From CAJWPI01 sp964635015 (GTDB lineage: Bacteria; Pseudomonadota; Gammaproteobacteria; Magnimaribacterales; Magnimaribacteraceae): a stretch of DNA of 64,000 bases. This document shows, piece after piece, positions 62,070 to 64,000 of the stretch. Every line of letters begins with the position of its first letter. The first letter of the stretch is position 1. The stretch is from positions 1 through 64,000 of the forward strand of contig CAZWMS010000004.1 in NCBI GenBank assembly GCA_964635015.1, given 5' to 3'. The notes under the pieces are model-generated. The model was not told the origin of the DNA, searched no databases, and saw only the letters and a program-made list of their open reading frames with translations. The translations under genes and the position numbers were made by a program.

Positions 62070-63154
62070 GATTTTTGTTCTAAATTCACCAAAGCCCTGG
62101 CTTGATCTTCTTCTAACAAAGAGGAGGTCATGGCTTCAATATCTCCATCTAAGAATGCCTCTAGATTATGCAACGACATTTCTATTCTATGATCAGTAAC
62201 TCTGTTCTGAGGAAAATTATATGTTCTTATCTTCTCTGACCTGTCACCACTTCCTATCATTGTCTTGCGATTAAGGGCTTGCTCAGCTGTTTTTTTATCC
62301 TTTTCTGAGTCCATTAACTTTGCATGTAATAATGAGAGGGCTTTAGCTTTGTTTTTGTGTTGAGAACGACCTTCTTGGCATTCTACAACTATTCCAGTAG
62401 GTAAATGTGTCAACCTTACAGCTGAATCTGTCTTGTTAACATGCTGCCCTCCTGCACCAGAAGCTCTAAAAGTGTCTATTCTTAAATCGTTTTTATCTAT
62501 ATCAATTTCTTCTACATCTTCCATCTCAGGTAAAACTACAATAGAGCAAGCAGAAGTGTGAATTCTTCCTTGAGATTCAGTTGTAGGAACTCTTTGAACT
62601 CTGTGAACACCAGCCTCAAATTTAAGGTGTTTAAAGACATCAGTGCCTTGTATTCTAGTCACCAATTCCTTAAAACCTCCATGGTCACCTTCTCTAATAC
62701 TTACAACTTCAAGTTTCCAATTATTTCGCTCAGAAAGTCTTGAGTACATCCTAAACAAATCTCCAGCAAACAAAGCAGCTTCATCACCTCCTGTCCCAGC
62801 TCTAATTTCTAGAAAAACATTCTTTGAATCATCAGGGTCTTTAGGTACCAATAATTGTCTCATTTGGTTATCTATTAAATTTAACTTTTCGTTTAGATCT
62901 TGAATTTCTGCTTCAGCCATTGATCTAATTTCTTGATCAGGATCTTTAGACAAGTTTTTAGCTTCTTCCAAAGAAGATTCTAATTTAATGTAATCATTAT
63001 AAATTTTAATTATTGGCTGAAGTTCAGAATATTCCTTAGAAAGCTCTATATATCTGCCTTGGTCTTTGGTTACATCAGGTTGGCTAAGAAGATTCTCAAT
63101 TTCTTTAAATCTTTCTGAGACTTCTGATAATTTATATAAAATACTCTCTATCAT
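62066..63154 (-). CDS. prfA: Peptide chain release factor 1
   Basis: Reads UAA and UAG stop codons and triggers peptide release. 362 aa. The PxT codon-recognition tripeptide is at 190-192 (RVPTTESQGRIHTSA) and the catalytic GGQ at 235-237 (SGAGGQHVNKTDS). It is the first gene of a seven-gene minus-strand run ending in the SDR. hemA, usually just upstream, is absent; lolB is divergent with 37 bp between the start codons. Confidence 0.98.
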   Translation of the reverse strand: MIESILYKLSEVSERFKEIENLLSQPDVTKDQGRYIELSKEYSELQPIIKIYNDYIKLESSLEEAKNLSKDPDQEIRSMAEAEIQDLNEKLNLIDNQMRQLLVPKDPDDSKNVFLEIRAGTGGDEAALFAGDLFRMYSRLSERNNWKLEVVSIREGDHGGFKELVTRIQGTDVFKHLKFEAGVHRVQRVPTTESQGRIHTSACSIVVLPEMEDVEEIDIDKNDLRIDTFRASGAGGQHVNKTDSAVRLTHLPTGIVVECQEGRSQHKNKAKALSLLHAKLMDSEKDKKTAEQALNRKTMIGSGDRSEKIRTYNFPQNRVTDHRIEMSLHNLEAFLDGDIEAMTSSLLEEDQARALVNLEQKS

Positions 63155-63191
63155 GCTTAGTGTAAAAAATTACTTTATGCAATTTCCTTTA

Positions 63192-63692
63192 ATGACTAAT
63201 AGGTTTTTCCTTTTTATAATCTTTTTTTGTCTATTTTCAACAAGTTGTTCTTCAAAACTTTATTCTATTAAATCATCTACTTCTAAAGATATAAACTTGG
63301 TAGAGGATTTCCTTATAGAAGGAAAGTTTAAATATACTACTAATTTATTAAATAAACGGGGTTATTTCTTACTAATTAAAAAGGATAATAAGCTAGATAT
63401 TGTGTTAGGAAGAAATTTTCTTTTGCCAGAAAGACAATTTAGTTTTGAATTAACCCAAAGTTTAGACTTAGGCGAGTTAATAGGCGAATCCCCAAGCTCA
63501 GACAGAGAAAACTTTAAGATTAGCGTTTTGCTTTCTTACATTAAAGGTTCTCCTCTAAAGACTGAAGATAAGACATTGAAAGTAAGTTATCCAAATGGCT
63601 TTTCTTATATCGACAATTACAGAATGCCTATTAAAATTATGTTTGAAAAAGAAGATGTGCAATTAATTTTAATAATCAAAAAAGTGTCGTGA
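63192..63692 (+). CDS. lolB: Outer-membrane lipoprotein receptor LolB (divergent)
   Basis: Accepts lipoproteins from LolA and inserts them in the outer membrane. 166 aa from ATG 63192, smaller than E. coli LolB (207). A signal peptide with lipobox FSTSC places the lipidated Cys at residue 19. The rest is weakly similar to LolB: VEDFLIEGKFKY at the start of the barrel, LSYIKGSPLK, LKVSYPNGFSY, and a closing MPIKIMFEKEDVQLILIIKK. Synteny (prfA divergent, ispE immediately downstream) carries much of the call. Upstream in-frame ATGs at 63153 and 63177 give longer N-termini that fit a signal peptide less well. Confidence 0.8.
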   Translation: MTNRFFLFIIFFCLFSTSCSSKLYSIKSSTSKDINLVEDFLIEGKFKYTTNLLNKRGYFLLIKKDNKLDIVLGRNFLLPERQFSFELTQSLDLGELIGESPSSDRENFKISVLLSYIKGSPLKTEDKTLKVSYPNGFSYIDNYRMPIKIMFEKEDVQLILIIKKVS

Positions 63693-64000
63693 ATAGATTG
63701 TTTTTAAAAGCACCGGCTAAATTAAATCTTCACCTTCAAGTGGTAAGAAAAAGGAAAGATAATTTTCATGATATAAAAAGCGTTTTCCAACTTATTGATT
63801 TATATGATGAGTTAACTTTTGAGAAAACTTCAAAAAATCTTGAACTAAAAGAAAAAACAAACTCAATTAAAAATAATCTCGTTCTTTCAGCAGCTACAAT
63901 CCTTAAAAAGGTAACCAATTGTGATTTGGGAGCAAAAATAACTTTAAGAAAAAAGATACCTGTAGAAGGTGGTTTGGGTGGAGGAAGTTCAGATGCTGCA
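63689..64000 (+). CDS. ispE: 4-diphosphocytidyl-2-C-methyl-D-erythritol kinase, 3' end beyond window
   Basis: GHMP kinase for the fourth MEP-pathway step, between IspD and IspF. 104 codons are visible before the right edge. LFLKAPAKLNLHLQVVRKRKD at the N-terminus (cited as APAKLNLHLQV), SVFQLIDLYDEL and the ATP loop IPVEGGLGGGSSDAA identify it. The GTG start at 63689 overlaps the lolB stop codon (GTGA), which fits translational coupling and the family N-terminus. Confidence 0.95.
   Translation, partial: MNRLFLKAPAKLNLHLQVVRKRKDNFHDIKSVFQLIDLYDELTFEKTSKNLELKEKTNSIKNNLVLSAATILKKVTNCDLGAKITLRKKIPVEGGLGGGSSDAA

Noticed and set aside
1..64000. CRISPR arrays, tRNA genes, insertion sequences, prophage or defence genes
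   Set aside because: No regularly spaced repeats, no tRNA-like cloverleaf in any intergenic space, no transposase or integrase frames. The only gene-free stretch above 300 bp on the coding track (28805-29354) holds the mraZ operator and rnpB.

Overview
The window is a gene-dense, AT-rich (roughly two thirds A+T by eye) piece of a bacterial chromosome. Gene content, gene order and protein motifs point to a free-living gammaproteobacterium with a streamlined genome. A marine SAR86-like lineage is my best guess, but no 16S gene is present and that placement is inference. Almost every gene is a recognisable housekeeping gene. Intergenic spaces are short, many start and stop codons overlap, and no tRNA, insertion sequence, phage, CRISPR array or toxin-antitoxin pair was seen.

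Layout. (1) 1-1842: recA (cut by the window edge) with a near-consensus LexA box, pncC/cinA, and a divergent 7Fe ferredoxin gene. (2) 1839-28804: about 27 kb on the minus strand. Read in the direction of transcription it carries the dcw division/cell-wall cluster (mraZ, rsmH, ftsL, ftsQ, ftsA, ftsZ, ftsI, murE, murF, mraY, murD, ftsW, murG, murC, ddl), then rpsF-rpsR-rplI-dnaB, then pyrG-kdsA-eno-ftsB-ispD-ispF-surE-pcm and a DUF368 undecaprenyl-phosphate transporter candidate. (3) 28805-30191: mraZ operator, RNase P RNA and rsmI. (4) 30199-36741: lpoA-type lipoprotein gene, then the minus-strand operon rplM-rpsI-petABC-sspA, and a degS-type protease. (5) 36754-46879: mlaC-murA-hisG-hisD on the minus strand, and divergently a CaCA exchanger-kdsD-lptC-lptB-rpoN run plus mgtE. 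(6) 46883-56453: mreBCD-yhdP divergent from gatCAB. (7) 56507-63154: prfA-prmC-moeB followed by an accessory tail (GH84 glycosidase, DmdB/AlkK-type acyl-CoA ligase, MaoC hydratase, SDR). (8) 63192-64000: lolB and the start of ispE.

The genes fit together as an envelope-building region. It holds lipid II synthesis (murA, murC-G, ddl, mraY, ftsW/I), the divisome (ftsL, Q, A, Z, B, W, I), the elongasome (mreBCD), LPS/Kdo supply and export (kdsA, kdsD, lptC, lptB), lipid carriers (ispD/E/F, DUF368), phospholipid and lipoprotein traffic (mlaC, yhdP, lolB) and envelope stress sensing (degS). From memory, the order from the dcw cluster through gatCAB is close to that of Pseudomonas aeruginosa (about PA4407-PA4484), with many genes dropped.

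The points most worth a second look are: ftsQ-ftsA-ftsZ moved to between ftsL and ftsI; a frameshift splitting ftsA; one gene at the lptC-lptA position that looks like LptC with an LptA-like tail; a triple AAAGTGT MraZ operator; DUF368 where rpoS-nlpD usually sit; and a cytosolic GH84 O-GlcNAcase-like enzyme in the prfA operon. I found no clearly new multigene system.
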